Positions 44,269 to 54,314 of a DNA stretch of 64,000 nt are shown piece by piece. The stretch covers positions 31,834,972-31,898,971 of the forward strand of contig NC_090766.1 of assembly GCF_036898095.1 (NCBI RefSeq), in the 5' to 3' direction. The notes under the pieces were generated by a model. That model saw nothing but the letters and a program-made list of their open reading frames with translations. It was not told where the DNA came from and ran no database searches. The stretch is from Palaemon carinicauda. Its lineage: Eukaryota > Arthropoda > Malacostraca > Decapoda > Palaemonidae. How positions within the stretch are numbered: the stretch's first letter is position 1; each line of letters starts with the position of its first letter. The position numbers and the translations under genes are program-made.

Positions 44269-47200
44269 TTAAATATTTTTCAGAAGACCTGCTTCTGAAA
44301 TAAATCTAAAAATGCCACTTGCATGGTAGGACACATCATTTCCAAGAATCTTGGCAAGGATGAACCTGCCACCCTCACCTCGAGCCTCAAACAAATATCT
44401 ATTCCGCAAGTTGTTATAATTGGGGCATTCGGTCAGCAAATGCCTTACTGTTAGAGGTACTAAGCAGTCATCACAATACGGTTGGTGTTGGCCCTTCAGC
44501 AGAAACTCGTGTGTCAACCGAGTGTGACCAATACGGAGACGACAAAGAGACGTCTCCCATTTTCGGGGCATCATATTATACCTCCAAGGAGATATGTCAT
44601 TTGTTATCTCTCGCATTTTATTGCCATCTTGACTATCCCATTGCTGTTGCCATTTATTGCAAACCAAGTTCTTGATGACAGGTAAGAAATCATTACAGGC
44701 AATGGGATACCTTCTTGGCAGCAACTCGGATGCAGCCTCCTTAGCCAGTGAATCTGCCTTCTCATTCCCAGACACACCTACATGTGCTGGAACCCAACAA
44801 AATTGAACTGTTATACCTCTCCGTCCAATAATGAGAAGCCATTCTAAAATCTTTAAAACTAGAGGGTTATTAGAATTAAAAACTTCCATAGCTTGAAGGA
44901 CACTCCTTGCATCACTAAAAATTGTAAAATTACCCTCCTTCTCCAATGCTATTTTCTCAATAGCGGTTAATATGCCATACAGTTCGGCAGTAAATATGGA
45001 AGCGGTCAGAGGAAGTGCACCTCTACAATTAAAACCATTACTATGTACTCCAAATCCAACGCCAGCATCAGATTTGGAGCCATCAGTATAGATAAAAGTT
45101 GATCCTCTATGTTCTTTAACATGTTCATTAAAAAGAGACCTGGCTTCTAGGTCTGACATATTCTTCTTATCTCCAATAAAATATTTACAAAAAGATATCT
45201 CTGGTAACTTCCATGGAGGCGTTGATGATACCTTGAATGGAAGTACCTTATTTCTAATTATATCCAGACTATTTAATAATCGTTTCACCCGAAAGCCATA
45301 GGGTTGAGGAGATTTTGGGTGCAACTCAAAGTATGATGCGTGTCTTACAAGGCTTGCAGTCTGAAAGGCTAGAGAGTTAGGGAGTCTTTGCAATCTAAAC
45401 CAATACCGAAGAATGGAAGACATTCGGTAAAGGTCTAGAGGTAACTCTCCAGCATCAACAAGGAGACTTGGGATAGGCGAGGTTTTAAAAGCTCCAGTAG
45501 ACAATCTAATACCTGCATGATGTATCGAGTCTAATATTTTTAACCGGCTTGAGGTGGCTGAGGAATATACCTCACAACCATAACTAATTTTGGAAAAAAT
45601 CAAGGCCTTGTATAATTTTAAAATAGTACTGCGGTCTGCCCCCCATGATGTATGGGATAATACTTTTAAGATATTCAGAGCTTCAACACATTTAGCTTTT
45701 AATGCTTTTAAGTGAGAAACCCATGTAAGCCTACAATCAAATATCAAACCTAAAAATTTAGCTTCTCTTGCACATGGTATCCGTTGACTTTTAATGTATA
45801 TATCCGGGTCTGGATGTACTCCCCGGATACGACAAAAATGGACAATGGTAGTTTTACTTGTCGAGAACTTAAATCCATTCATGTCAGCCCACTGGATAAT
45901 TTTATCAATAGAGAGTTGGATTTTTCTCTCAACCATTGCCATTTTAGTGCCAGCAAATGATATTGAGAGATCATCCACAAATAATGTTGAGAGAACATCC
46001 TGGGGAATGGCTGAGGATATCCCATTAATTGCTAGTGCAAAAAGGGTTACACTCAGCACACTACCCTGAGGAACTCCTTCTTCCTGGCACTTACTCTCTG
46101 ATAGAGTTTCCCCCACTCTCACTTGAAAAACTCTACGTGAAAGAAATGCCTGAATAAATAGTGGCAGCTCTCCTCTCAATCCCAATTCATGAATGGTTTT
46201 AAGAATACCATATCTCCATGTGGTATCATATGCCTTTTCAAGGTCAAAAAATACTGTAACATGGTGCTGTTTGGAAGCAAAGGCTTCACAAATAGAAGAC
46301 TCTAGTCGTATCAACACATCAGTCGTCGAGTGCATTTTTCGGAATCCACATTGAATCGGTGATAAAATACCTTTCTTTTCAAGGTACCACACCAGCCTTG
46401 CATTGACCATCTTCTCCATGATTTTACATAAACAAGATGTCAATGCAATTGGACGATAGTTTGCTGCTAAAAACTTGTCTTTACCGGGTTTTAAAAAGGC
46501 TAAAATAATGGCTAGTTCCCAAACACTTGGGTAACTATGATCATGCCATATTCTATTAATAATACTTAAAATAAATAGCTTTGTATTAAAATGTACATGT
46601 TTAATCATTGCATATGGAATTCCATCGGGTCCAGGGGCTGTATCATTGCAATGAGCAAGTGCGGAATCAAATTCTCTTTCAGTGAAAGGAGAATTATACG
46701 ACTCTTCCCTTCTTGTTGCAAAATTTAAAATTTTCTTTTCTTCAGTGCTCCTATACTGGTGACCAGGGGCTCCTTCACACTTGCTGGATACATTTGAAAA
46801 TTGATTAGCCAGGGCATTGCTAACATCATTTGCTTCGGTTACATACTGGCCATTCACCTTCAACACTGGTGGTGGGTTGGGGGTGAATTTGCCAGCTATC
46901 TTTTTTACTTTCCTCCACACAGCAGATGGTGGTGTCCTACTGTTAATGGAGGAAACAAAAGACATCCATGACTGGCGCCTTGCTTCTTTCATGGCACGAC
47001 GGAACTGTGCTCTACATTTCTTGTACATAATTAAATTCTCATCAGTTCTGCGTCTACGCAATCGTGTTAGAGATCTTCTTGTGGCTCTGTGGAGGGCAGT
47101 TAGTTCTGAAGACCACCACGGGACGGGTCGTCGTTTGAATAACCCTGTTGTTTTGGGAATTGAATTGACTCCAGCTGTATGGAGAGTTCCATTCAGTAAG

Positions 47201-47979
47201 TCTATGGCATCATCGATATTTTCAACTTGTCCTGCATCCCCCTCAATTTCGCTTAGTTCACGAAATTTATCCCAGTCCGCCTTGTCAAGATTCCATCGTG
47301 GCGATCCCTGTAAAGGTGGACCATTGTTGGTGTTTATAATGATTGGTGCGTGATCACTAGTATGCCAATCATCTAATGTTCTCCAATCAAAGTCGAGAAG
47401 GCAATTAGAGCTTACGATTGATAGGTCAATACATGACAAGGTACCTGTCTGGACATGAAAGTGTGTGGGCTCTCCTGCATTAAGGAGTCCCACATCTTCA
47501 TTTTCCACAATTGATGTTATGATATTTCCCCTCGTGTTTGCTAAAACATCACCCCACAAAGGGTGTCTACCATTCAAATCTCCAAGTAAAAGGAAAGGTT
47601 GAGGGAGTTGTTGAATAACCTCCACTAAGTTGTCATACAAAATGTTATCATTTGGAGGCAAGTACAGAGAACAAATTGTATATTTTCGCCCTATGTCGAT
47701 CTGTACAACCACTGCCTGCAGAGGTGTACGAATAGACAGAGAAACTTGGGGAACATCTCGACGAACGTATATGAGACTTCCGCCATGGCTCCCCACTTGG
47801 TGATCATATGGTGTCCTATAACTAATGTATTCGCGAGGGCAAGGGGTATTATGATCAAGTTTGCTCTCCTGTAGACAAATAATTATGGGGGAATGCTCAT
47901 GAATAAGGAGCTTAAGTTCTTCATATTTGGCCCTTAAACCCTGACAATTCCATTGCAAAATGGAGGAAAAAACTATGGT
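44269..47979 (-). CDS. LINE ORF2: endonuclease, reverse transcriptase, RNase H
   Basis: The frame opens right after the ORF1 stop codon. The first conserved residues are LQWNCQGLRAKYEELK, beginning at a TTG (47958); no ATG occurs in frame between the stop and this motif. Apurinic-type endonuclease (about 1-225) has QESKLD, LLGDLNGRHPLWG and TSDHAPI. RT (about 440-720) has YRPIALTSCLCKIMEKM, FFDLEKAYDTTW, EGVPQGSVLSVTLFALAIN and the catalytic LFVDDLSISF. RNase H (about 955-1085) shows FIYTDGSKSDAGVGFG, TAELYGILTAIE, FSDARSVLQAM and KADSLAKEAA. A terminal Cys/His cluster (CDDCLVPLTVRHLLTECPNY) ends the protein. All catalytic residues seem intact. It would perform target-primed reverse transcription in the nucleus. 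Confidence 0.95.
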   Translation of the reverse strand, partial: TIVFSSILQWNCQGLRAKYEELKLLIHEHSPIIICLQESKLDHNTPCPREYISYRTPYDHQVGSHGGSLIYVRRDVPQVSLSIRTPLQAVVVQIDIGRKYTICSLYLPPNDNILYDNLVEVIQQLPQPFLLLGDLNGRHPLWGDVLANTRGNIITSIVENEDVGLLNAGEPTHFHVQTGTLSCIDLSIVSSNCLLDFDWRTLDDWHTSDHAPIIINTNNGPPLQGSPRWNLDKADWDKFRELSEIEGDAGQVENIDDAIDLLNGTLHTAGVNSIPKTTGLFKRRPVPWWSSELTALHRATRRSLTRLRRRRTDENLIMYKKCRAQFRRAMKEARRQSWMSFVSSINSRTPPSAVWRKVKKIAGKFTPNPPPVLKVNGQYVTEANDVSNALANQFSNVSSKCEGAPGHQYRSTEEKKILNFATRREESYNSPFTEREFDSALAHCNDTAPGPDGIPYAMIKHVHFNTKLFILSIINRIWHDHSYPSVWELAIILAFLKPGKDKFLAANYRPIALTSCLCKIMEKMVNARLVWYLEKKGILSPIQCGFRKMHSTTDVLIRLESSICEAFASKQHHVTVFFDLEKAYDTTWRYGILKTIHELGLRGELPLFIQAFLSRRVFQVRVGETLSESKCQEEGVPQGSVLSVTLFALAINGISSAIPQDVLSTLFVDDLSISFAGTKMAMVERKIQLSIDKIIQWADMNGFKFSTSKTTIVHFCRIRGVHPDPDIYIKSQRIPCAREAKFLGLIFDCRLTWVSHLKALKAKCVEALNILKVLSHTSWGADRSTILKLYKALIFSKISYGCEVYSSATSSRLKILDSIHHAGIRLSTGAFKTSPIPSLLVDAGELPLDLYRMSSILRYWFRLQRLPNSLAFQTASLVRHASYFELHPKSPQPYGFRVKRLLNSLDIIRNKVLPFKVSSTPPWKLPEISFCKYFIGDKKNMSDLEARSLFNEHVKEHRGSTFIYTDGSKSDAGVGFGVHSNGFNCRGALPLTASIFTAELYGILTAIEKIALEKEGNFTIFSDARSVLQAMEVFNSNNPLVLKILEWLLIIGRRGITVQFCWVPAHVGVSGNEKADSLAKEAASELLPRRYPIACNDFLPVIKNLVCNKWQQQWDSQDGNKMREITNDISPWRYNMMPRKWETSLCRLRIGHTRLTHEFLLKGQHQPYCDDCLVPLTVRHLLTECPNYNNLRNRYLFEARGEGGRFILAKILGNDVSYHASGIFRFISEAGLLKNI

Positions 47980-49794
47980 TTATAATTTGGTAGACCCCTT
48001 GGATGGAGTCTTCCCATTAGCAGTGTTTGATCTAACACTATTTTTTGGTGGTTTTATTAAAGAGGGTCTTGATAGATTGGGTTTAGAATTTATGATTTTC
48101 TTTTTGTCTTTTTGATCTGATTGTTGAGGAGGTTGGTGGACCTCCACTTGAATTTCCGATTTATTTAAATTGACTTCCAGATCAGAAATATCAACTGACA
48201 AATCATCATACTTATTTGACGTCGTAATTTTGATATTTCTTATGGAGGGGGGCGAGAGAGATGGAGGTCTCTCTCTTTTCCGATTAGTAGGTTTTGAGCT
48301 ACCATGTTTTTGCACCTTCCCCAATACAGGTGCACCTGGTAACTTGGTGTCAGGTGGCATCTCCATCAAATCAGGCAAGGACATGGCCTGGGAGAGGTTA
48401 GTACTATTGCTGGTAATGGGGGACGAAGGCTGTACAGAAATGGGCAATGACCCATTTTTAATACGCTGTGGCAAAGCCTCAGAAGGCGATATGATTACCT
48501 TGTCATGCAGTACTTTATTATCAGAGGTTGTATTTCTTTTCTTAGGATTACTGGCAGTGCTAGGTGGGGTTGCTGTCTCCTGTGGTAAATTTACCTTTGA
48601 TTTTAAGGCCTTTGCATAGCTGGTTGATTTATTCAACAATCTTTTTGCATGTCCCACACTTATGTGTTCTAAACTTGATTTGTTTAGGGCAGCTTCCTCC
48701 AACTTATACAGTTCGCATCTCCTATCAGTTGATTTATGATTCAAATTGCAATTTGAACACCTGGCCTCAAGTGTACATTCTCCATGATAAGTTTTGGAGC
48801 AAATACCACACAATTTTCCATTTTTACAAACTTTGGATGGGTGTCCAAATTTAAAACAATTAAAACATTGCAGGGGCTTTTGTTTGAAAGGCCGAACTTT
48901 AATCCTTTCATTTTCAATAAAAATATGGAAAGGTACATCAGCATCCTGGAAAGTGAGTATAATCATTGAAGTTCCAGGAATCTTATGCACTTTCCATACA
49001 TTTAATGGACACATAGAAAGTATCTCCTCCTCTGTAAATTCGTATAGGTCCTTATTAAAGACCACTCCCCTTCCATAACTAAAATTAAGATGAGGTTTCA
49101 TTTCCAATGTAATTTCATCACTGCCTGTCTGTAAGTTAGACAGTATTGCAGACTGAGTCGAAGATTTGGCATGGATGAGATAACTGTTCTTCCCAAAACG
49201 AGATATATCTCCAGGTGCTATGGTTCCTACTTTTTTTTGGATAAACTTACATATCTTAAAATAATTCCCTATTATCCCTTTAGGTTCAGCTAAGAGCCAC
49301 ATTGGTGGTTTGGGTTTTCTCTGTGAAGGCATGGGTACATTTCTATCTTTTTCAAACCAATCAGCAGGTTTGTACACATCCAATTCCTTTGGGACCTTAT
49401 CACAAAGAGCTCCCATGATGTTCAATTCGTTAATTTTGATACTACTAATATTACTTATGGCATTAAACGCCTCATCGTGACTTTCAAAAGATATCCAAGA
49501 GTCCCATTTTTCATCTCCAAGTCTCATCCTTATTTCCTTTATCAATCCATAGCACTCAAATGCTCTATATATATCATCATAATTTGTCTCTAATGGGATT
49601 TGGGAAACATGAAGGAATCGTAGTTTCCCTGTGTTACCCAAATTGTTAGATTTTTTAACATCAGTAGAGTGGTCCTTTTTAGTTCGAAGGTCGTCAACAG
49701 AGTTTTCCTTAATTACAGTAGCAGAAGTCGTCAACAGTGCCGGGGGGGAGTCAGCAAATCCAGGGGATGGGGAGTCAGTATTTGAAGGGTCCAT
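47980..49794 (-). CDS. LINE ORF1: CCHC zinc-knuckle RNA-binding protein (604 residues)
   Basis: This is a nucleic-acid chaperone-type ORF1. An RRM-like region (about 60-135) has LRFLHVSQIPLETNYDDIYR and GLIKEIRMRLG. A second RRM-like region lies at about 190-300. Three zinc knuckles follow at about 310-365: CFNCFKFGHPSKVC (C-x2-C-x4-H-x4-C), CGICSKTYHGEC, and CSNCNLNHKSTDRRC. The C-terminal third is Ser/Pro/Lys-rich and disordered. The start ATG (MDPSNTDSPS) follows an AT-rich 5' UTR. The stop TAA (47980-47982) is in the same frame as ORF2, so the two ORFs form one frame with a single stop. No damage is visible. Confidence 0.92.
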   Translation of the reverse strand: MDPSNTDSPSPGFADSPPALLTTSATVIKENSVDDLRTKKDHSTDVKKSNNLGNTGKLRFLHVSQIPLETNYDDIYRAFECYGLIKEIRMRLGDEKWDSWISFESHDEAFNAISNISSIKINELNIMGALCDKVPKELDVYKPADWFEKDRNVPMPSQRKPKPPMWLLAEPKGIIGNYFKICKFIQKKVGTIAPGDISRFGKNSYLIHAKSSTQSAILSNLQTGSDEITLEMKPHLNFSYGRGVVFNKDLYEFTEEEILSMCPLNVWKVHKIPGTSMIILTFQDADVPFHIFIENERIKVRPFKQKPLQCFNCFKFGHPSKVCKNGKLCGICSKTYHGECTLEARCSNCNLNHKSTDRRCELYKLEEAALNKSSLEHISVGHAKRLLNKSTSYAKALKSKVNLPQETATPPSTASNPKKRNTTSDNKVLHDKVIISPSEALPQRIKNGSLPISVQPSSPITSNSTNLSQAMSLPDLMEMPPDTKLPGAPVLGKVQKHGSSKPTNRKRERPPSLSPPSIRNIKITTSNKYDDLSVDISDLEVNLNKSEIQVEVHQPPQQSDQKDKKKIINSKPNLSRPSLIKPPKNSVRSNTANGKTPSKGSTKL

Positions 49795-50532
49795 ATTTAA
49801 GGATGGGATTTTCAGGTTTTTTGTTGTTTTGTTGGGGTACCTGCTTGAGAATTATAAGAAAGTATCATACGTTGGAAAGGAAATTTGCATTCTCCACTAT
49901 CGGCACAATGAGAGTATATTTCCCCGATGGTCCACTCCATACCCTACCCGAAGGATAGCATCAAAACAGATATAGAGGCACAGGTGTAAGCTAAACCCGC
50001 CTGTTAGGACTGAGACCAAAGTAATATGGAATCATCCTCCCCATATCTGTAATGATGGGCTTCCGGCCAAAAGCCAAGAGTCCCACCTCAAGGATTGGAT
50101 CCCCCTGGATTCCGATGACCCAACCCTTGAGAGTAGTTCCGCCAAAAAGGTCCAAACCATCTTTGGGATGGCTGAGATCATCCAATACTCTCATATATAG
50201 CTTTGAATGCGAATACCTCCCAACCGTGATCCCTTCTCCCATTCATCTAAGCAGGCAGTAATAACGAATGTGGAAATATCCACGCCATTTAAATAAAATA
50301 GAAAAAAAAAATAAATAAATAAATGAACAAATACAATAAATAAATATATATATATATGCATACATCTACATATATATATAACTAAGAAAAATAATAATCA
50401 TAGAGATAGGACAGCAAGATGAAAGAAAGTTGATAAAATTAAGAGAAGGTCGAAGTAATATTAAGCAGAAGAAAAAGATGAAAGAGAGAAATTTAGATTC
50501 GAACTGGGGGAGCAATTTCCCGAAGTTCGAGA

Positions 50533-50624
50533 GCCCTCTTGCCCGTCACCAAGATTCAGCACGGGAATGAAATGCCGTGCTGAAGCTCAATGACTTCATC
50601 AAGGCATTCTCTCATTAAGAGGGC
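50533..50624 (-). promoter_or_regulatory. LINE 5'-terminal stem-loop
   Basis: The first 8 nt of the element (gccctctt on the minus strand, 50617-50624) can pair with aagagggc formed by 50533-50540. Inside lies a perfect 10 bp hairpin (50555-50564 with 50575-50584, ttcagcacgg/ccgtgctgaa, 10-nt loop). A role in transcription start, packaging or translation is speculative. Confidence 0.55.
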
Positions 50625-50637
50625 ACAGCATTCTATG
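50625..50637. repeat. Target site duplication of the I-like LINE (right copy)
   Basis: acagcattctatg, identical to 44102-44114. Confidence 0.93.
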
Positions 50638-52347
50638 TGTCAGGGTAATTGCCGATAGACTGAACTCGGCCGGCTCTTGCCGGCTAAGTCAGTTATGTCA
50701 GTAAATCATTGGCTGTCAGTCCACAAGTCTAGCCGGCAATGCGTCGGCTAGGTTAGTGGCCGGCAGCCGCCAGTTAGGTTAGTATCTGGCGGCACTAGCC
50801 AAGAGAGAGAGAGAAAGCAAGGAGTGAAGGGTTATGTAAGAGCACTGTCTCACTTCCTTCCTACGGAATGAATGTTCTAATGGAAGGGGAGAATATAAGA
50901 TAATCAAGCTTCCACCCATCCACCTCTATTTCCGGTCCCTGCCGGACATAGGATGTGAATGGCAGCCCAAGGGAGGACTGAAGAACACTCCAAAGTCAAT
51001 GGATCTTCTGCCGGCAGCTGGTCCTGCCGACACAGCTATCCCGGAGCACTCTGTCCGATAGGGAAGCTGAACAACTAGGCCATACAAGCAGAAGTCCAAG
51101 CCAGCCCTATAACCCGCCGGCAAGCGGTGAGATTCTAGGACGACGGCCAAAGGGATGTGATGGCTAGGCCATCACTAAAGGACAGAATGGGGAGGGGAAA
51201 GGGTCCTGTATAAGGTGTGAGAGGAGCTGGCAGTATGCCGGTCCTACCACAGAATCGGCGCCATCCTAGGTCGTCAGAGAATTCATTCCCCAGCCTAGGG
51301 TCTGCCAATACAGTAAGGGGGCCGGCATCATCTAGCCACCACCCTTAATATAGAAACAGAGTTCCAGTGCCGGCGCCATCCTAGGCAGCAGAAATTCTCT
51401 ATTCTGCAGCCTAGGGTCTGCAAGCCCAGGACTAGTCGACTAAACCGCAGGGAGAAGGGGGATCACATGACGCCTTCAAGTGCAGTCTAGGGAGGCTAAG
51501 CCTCCTATGCCAACAACCAAAGCCCGACAGGGGAATACATTCACCCTGTCAACCAGCTGCCGGCACACGACATATACTCTGAGGTTCTGACCTAAACCCA
51601 AAGCTTACCATCTGTAACTAGGGGAAAGGGCAGAAGAACCCTAGCCTAGTCTTGCCTGAATGACAACTCAAGGCAAGACTAACTAGGATTGTAATCTTAG
51701 GCTACACTCAGAGGGAAGGAGGGATTACCCTATATATGAGGGTAACCGGGGAGATTGTATGAAAATATACTAAAGCCCATAGGCTACTAGCCTAAAGTGA
51801 CAGTGAGATCAACTACCTAACTCATCGAAGCTCTCTCGTATACTATCCTGGAAGAGGAAAATTTTATATGCAATCAATATATCTTACATGTATAATTTGC
51901 CTAATACAGTATATTCATTTAAATTTTATTAACACCAGGAACACTTATCATATCATGCAAGAGTAAACTAAAACGCCTAGGCTAGGAAGCCTAGCGTAAA
52001 CAAGATCGGCTACCTAATTCGCTGAACTAAATGAATACTATCGGCATAATATAATCAATTCCTAGAAATGAAGACTAAATAGCTAAATCATTATTTAAGC
52101 TATTATACCGGGAAAGTCGTTCTGGCTAACTAAATAACTTGTGCGTTACGAACGACAGCGCCGAAATTGCTCTGCCAAAAAATGTTTAATTCGATTCAAA
52201 TTTTTACTTTACGGCGAGAGCTATATTTATACAGCATAAGAAGTAAATACTCAACTTCCCAGAGGCAAAAGAGGCTGGAAATTGCATAATAAATCCAAAA
52301 TCACAAGAGAGCACTGGGAAAACCACCAAGCGATATTGCTACAGAAA
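50638..52347. other. D1 leader (5' noncoding); no gene seen
   Basis: GC-rich early part with repeated gccggc motifs. Two copies of a ~55 bp unit (cggcgccatcctagg, then cagcctagggtctgc) lie at 51254-51310 and 51374-51430, each after a similar upstream block. The later part (51750 on) is AT-rich. No convincing open frame is present. Confidence 0.6.
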
Positions 52348-52682
52348 AAGGAATAAAGATGGCGGCGATTATGGCACCATCTGTGTACTCAAACAGTAAC
52401 GTAAGAAGGGAACCTTATTAACGGCTCCTCTTTTATTTTGCAACTTTTCCCCCTCGAAGCATAAACACTATGCGGGGAGCAGATTGCTATGTGCCGTGTC
52501 AAGAATACGTCCCCTGATATTATGCACCTAAAAGGAAACTTTAAGGATATTCGCGCCAGGAGTTAGAATTCTGAAGACCTTAGGTTAAATTCTCTAGGAA
52601 TATCACTGTAGTCAAATATACCCTAGGAAGCTACTTAAAGGAACCTTCCATCAGGACGACATGGCCTGAGCCCAAAAAACGG
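52348..52682. repeat. D1 right inverted repeat
   Basis: Complementary to 37375-37738; outer end ggcctgagcccaaaaaacgg. It is immediately continuous with the D2 left end. Confidence 0.88.
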
Positions 52683-53235
52683 ATTTTGAGCGAAACGAAA
52701 AATCTATTTTTGGGTGAGATGGCCATGTCGTCCTGATGGAAGTTCCTAAAGGGTAGCTTCCTTGGGTATATATAACTACGGCGATATTCCCAGAGAATTT
52801 ACCTTAAGGTACCCAGAATTCTAACTCCTGGAGCGAATATCCCTAATAAAAGAACCAGGGATATCGCGAAATATCAGAGGATGTATTCTTGACACGCCAC
52901 ATAGCAATCTGCACCCCGAACAGAGTTAACACTTCGAAGGGGTCAATTGGCAAGAAAACGAAAAACGAGAAAGAAAGGAGAGCCGCTCGCAAGGTATCTC
53001 TCCTCTCCCGTTTCGTAAGCGTGCATTGCGCCGCTCACGGCGCTATCTGTATTCCTTGTAGCGATACACGAGGTGCTACAGATACTGTATGTAGGGAGGG
53101 GACCTACAGCCGTTTTTAGAGGAAAAGGGAAGGGCGGATCCATCAGGACGACATGGCCATCTCACCCAAAAATAGATTTTTCGCTTCGCTCAAAATCCGT
53201 TTTTTTGGGCTCAAGCCATGTCGTTCTGATGGAAG
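52676..53235. repeat. D2 left inverted repeat and internal complementary region
   Basis: Same layout as 37375-37912. The ICR core (tcgctcaaaatccgttttt then ttgggctc) is the reverse complement of the D1-D2 junction itself, apart from one extra T. Confidence 0.88.
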
Positions 53236-53597
53236 TATAACAGAGCATTACTGTATCTATGGATTCTCAAAACGTGCCGTACTCCCCGAAGGTATTTCCC
53301 AGCCAACTAGACCTAGAGACCTAAGATGTTACCGTCATACATCTTTTCATCTAACCATAGACCATGTTAGTGCTTCCTGCCCCCTACAGGGAAGAGTCAT
53401 ACTAGACTCTGGAAAAGTCTCGAAGAGTACATATACCTATGTATAAATAACAGACAAGCCAATATAGTGGTCTCACCCTATATCATGTAAAGCATAGTTT
53501 GTAAAGAACCATTGAGTCAATAAGAAATATCGACCAGTTCCCTGTTCGATTACTGGAATGGACAAAAGTTTACTGTATATCTGGGTAGGAGGAAAAA

Positions 53598-53938
53598 TTA
53601 TATTTTCATTATAAAATAAATTTTTGAATATACTTACCCGGTGAATATATAAATAGCTGACGTCTGCGCCGGCCGACATATTCCAAAAACTCGCGAGCGA
53701 TCGCCATGAAGGTTGTCGGGTGTGCCCACCAGCGCCGACTATCGGCCAGATACCGCATATACTTCTCAACCAAACCAGTTCTTCTCAGTCCGTAGGGTCT
53801 CTATCGGGGAGGAAGGGAGGGCCTTTAATATTATATATTCACCGGGTAAGTATATTAAAAAATTTATTTTATAATGAAAACATCACTTTTAAATATTAAA
53901 CTTAGCCGGTGAATATATAAATAGCTGATTCACACCCA
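53598..53938. repeat. A2 left inverted repeat and internal complementary region
   Basis: 53676-53786 is complementary to 59934-60050 (ggccgatagtcggcgctgg block). The ICR pairs 53833-53880 with the left outer end and 53891-53928 with 60060-60097 (38 bp, perfect). A 10 bp spacer, catcactttt, lies between the two halves. Confidence 0.88.
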
Positions 53939-54314
53939 TGGTGGTGGGTAGAGACCAGTATTAAAACAATAAAGGCGTATATGCTCAAGAGTTTTTGACA
54001 AATATTCAAAAAACAAACTTAAGTATAGGTACCTGGTAAGGAAGCTGACTCTGATGATTACTCTGCCTCATTAGTCCGCTATCCTCACGAAGCCCAGCGA
54101 TCCTCTTAGGATGCTGAAAGACTCCCAGGAGCTGCTATATCCAGGGTGAACACCCCTATAACAGAACCTCATCAATACCCTTAATCTGGGCACTCTCAAG
54201 AAACAATATTTTGACCACCCGCCCAATCAAAAAGATTGCGAAAGACTTCTTAGTCTCCCGTACAACCCAAAACAAGATTAAAAATTTCAAGAGTAGATTA
54301 AAAGGATATTGGGA

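Larger units (their letters stand above)
44115..50624 (-). mobile_element. Full-length I/Nimb-like LINE with 13 bp target duplication
   Basis: acagcattctatg flanks both ends. The 3' end (left) has an (attg)4-type tail at 44115-44131 and a ~140 bp 3' UTR. The 5' end (right) has an ~830 bp 5' UTR (49795-50624) with a hairpin at its very start. Both ORFs are uninterrupted. The RNase H domain after RT and the three-knuckle ORF1 point to the I superclade. Nimb or another I-related clade is likely, but this rests on motif memory, not a tree. It sits in the D1 leader and in the same orientation. Confidence 0.93.
37375..52682 (-). mobile_element. DIRS-like retrotransposon, group D copy 1 (D1), with a LINE inside
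   Basis: The left inverted repeat (37375-37738) and the right one (52348-52682) are complementary over about 335-360 bp. The ICR is at 37815-37912. Minus-strand order is YR (39770-38880), RT-RNase H-methylase-like (41470-39731) and gag (43470-41274), then a long leader holding the LINE (44115-50624). Without the LINE D1 is about 8.8 kb. Group D proteins are clearly different from A and B (for example YLDDWPVW, RRADPD). 37913-38879 is AT-rich 3' noncoding sequence with no gene. Confidence 0.88.
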
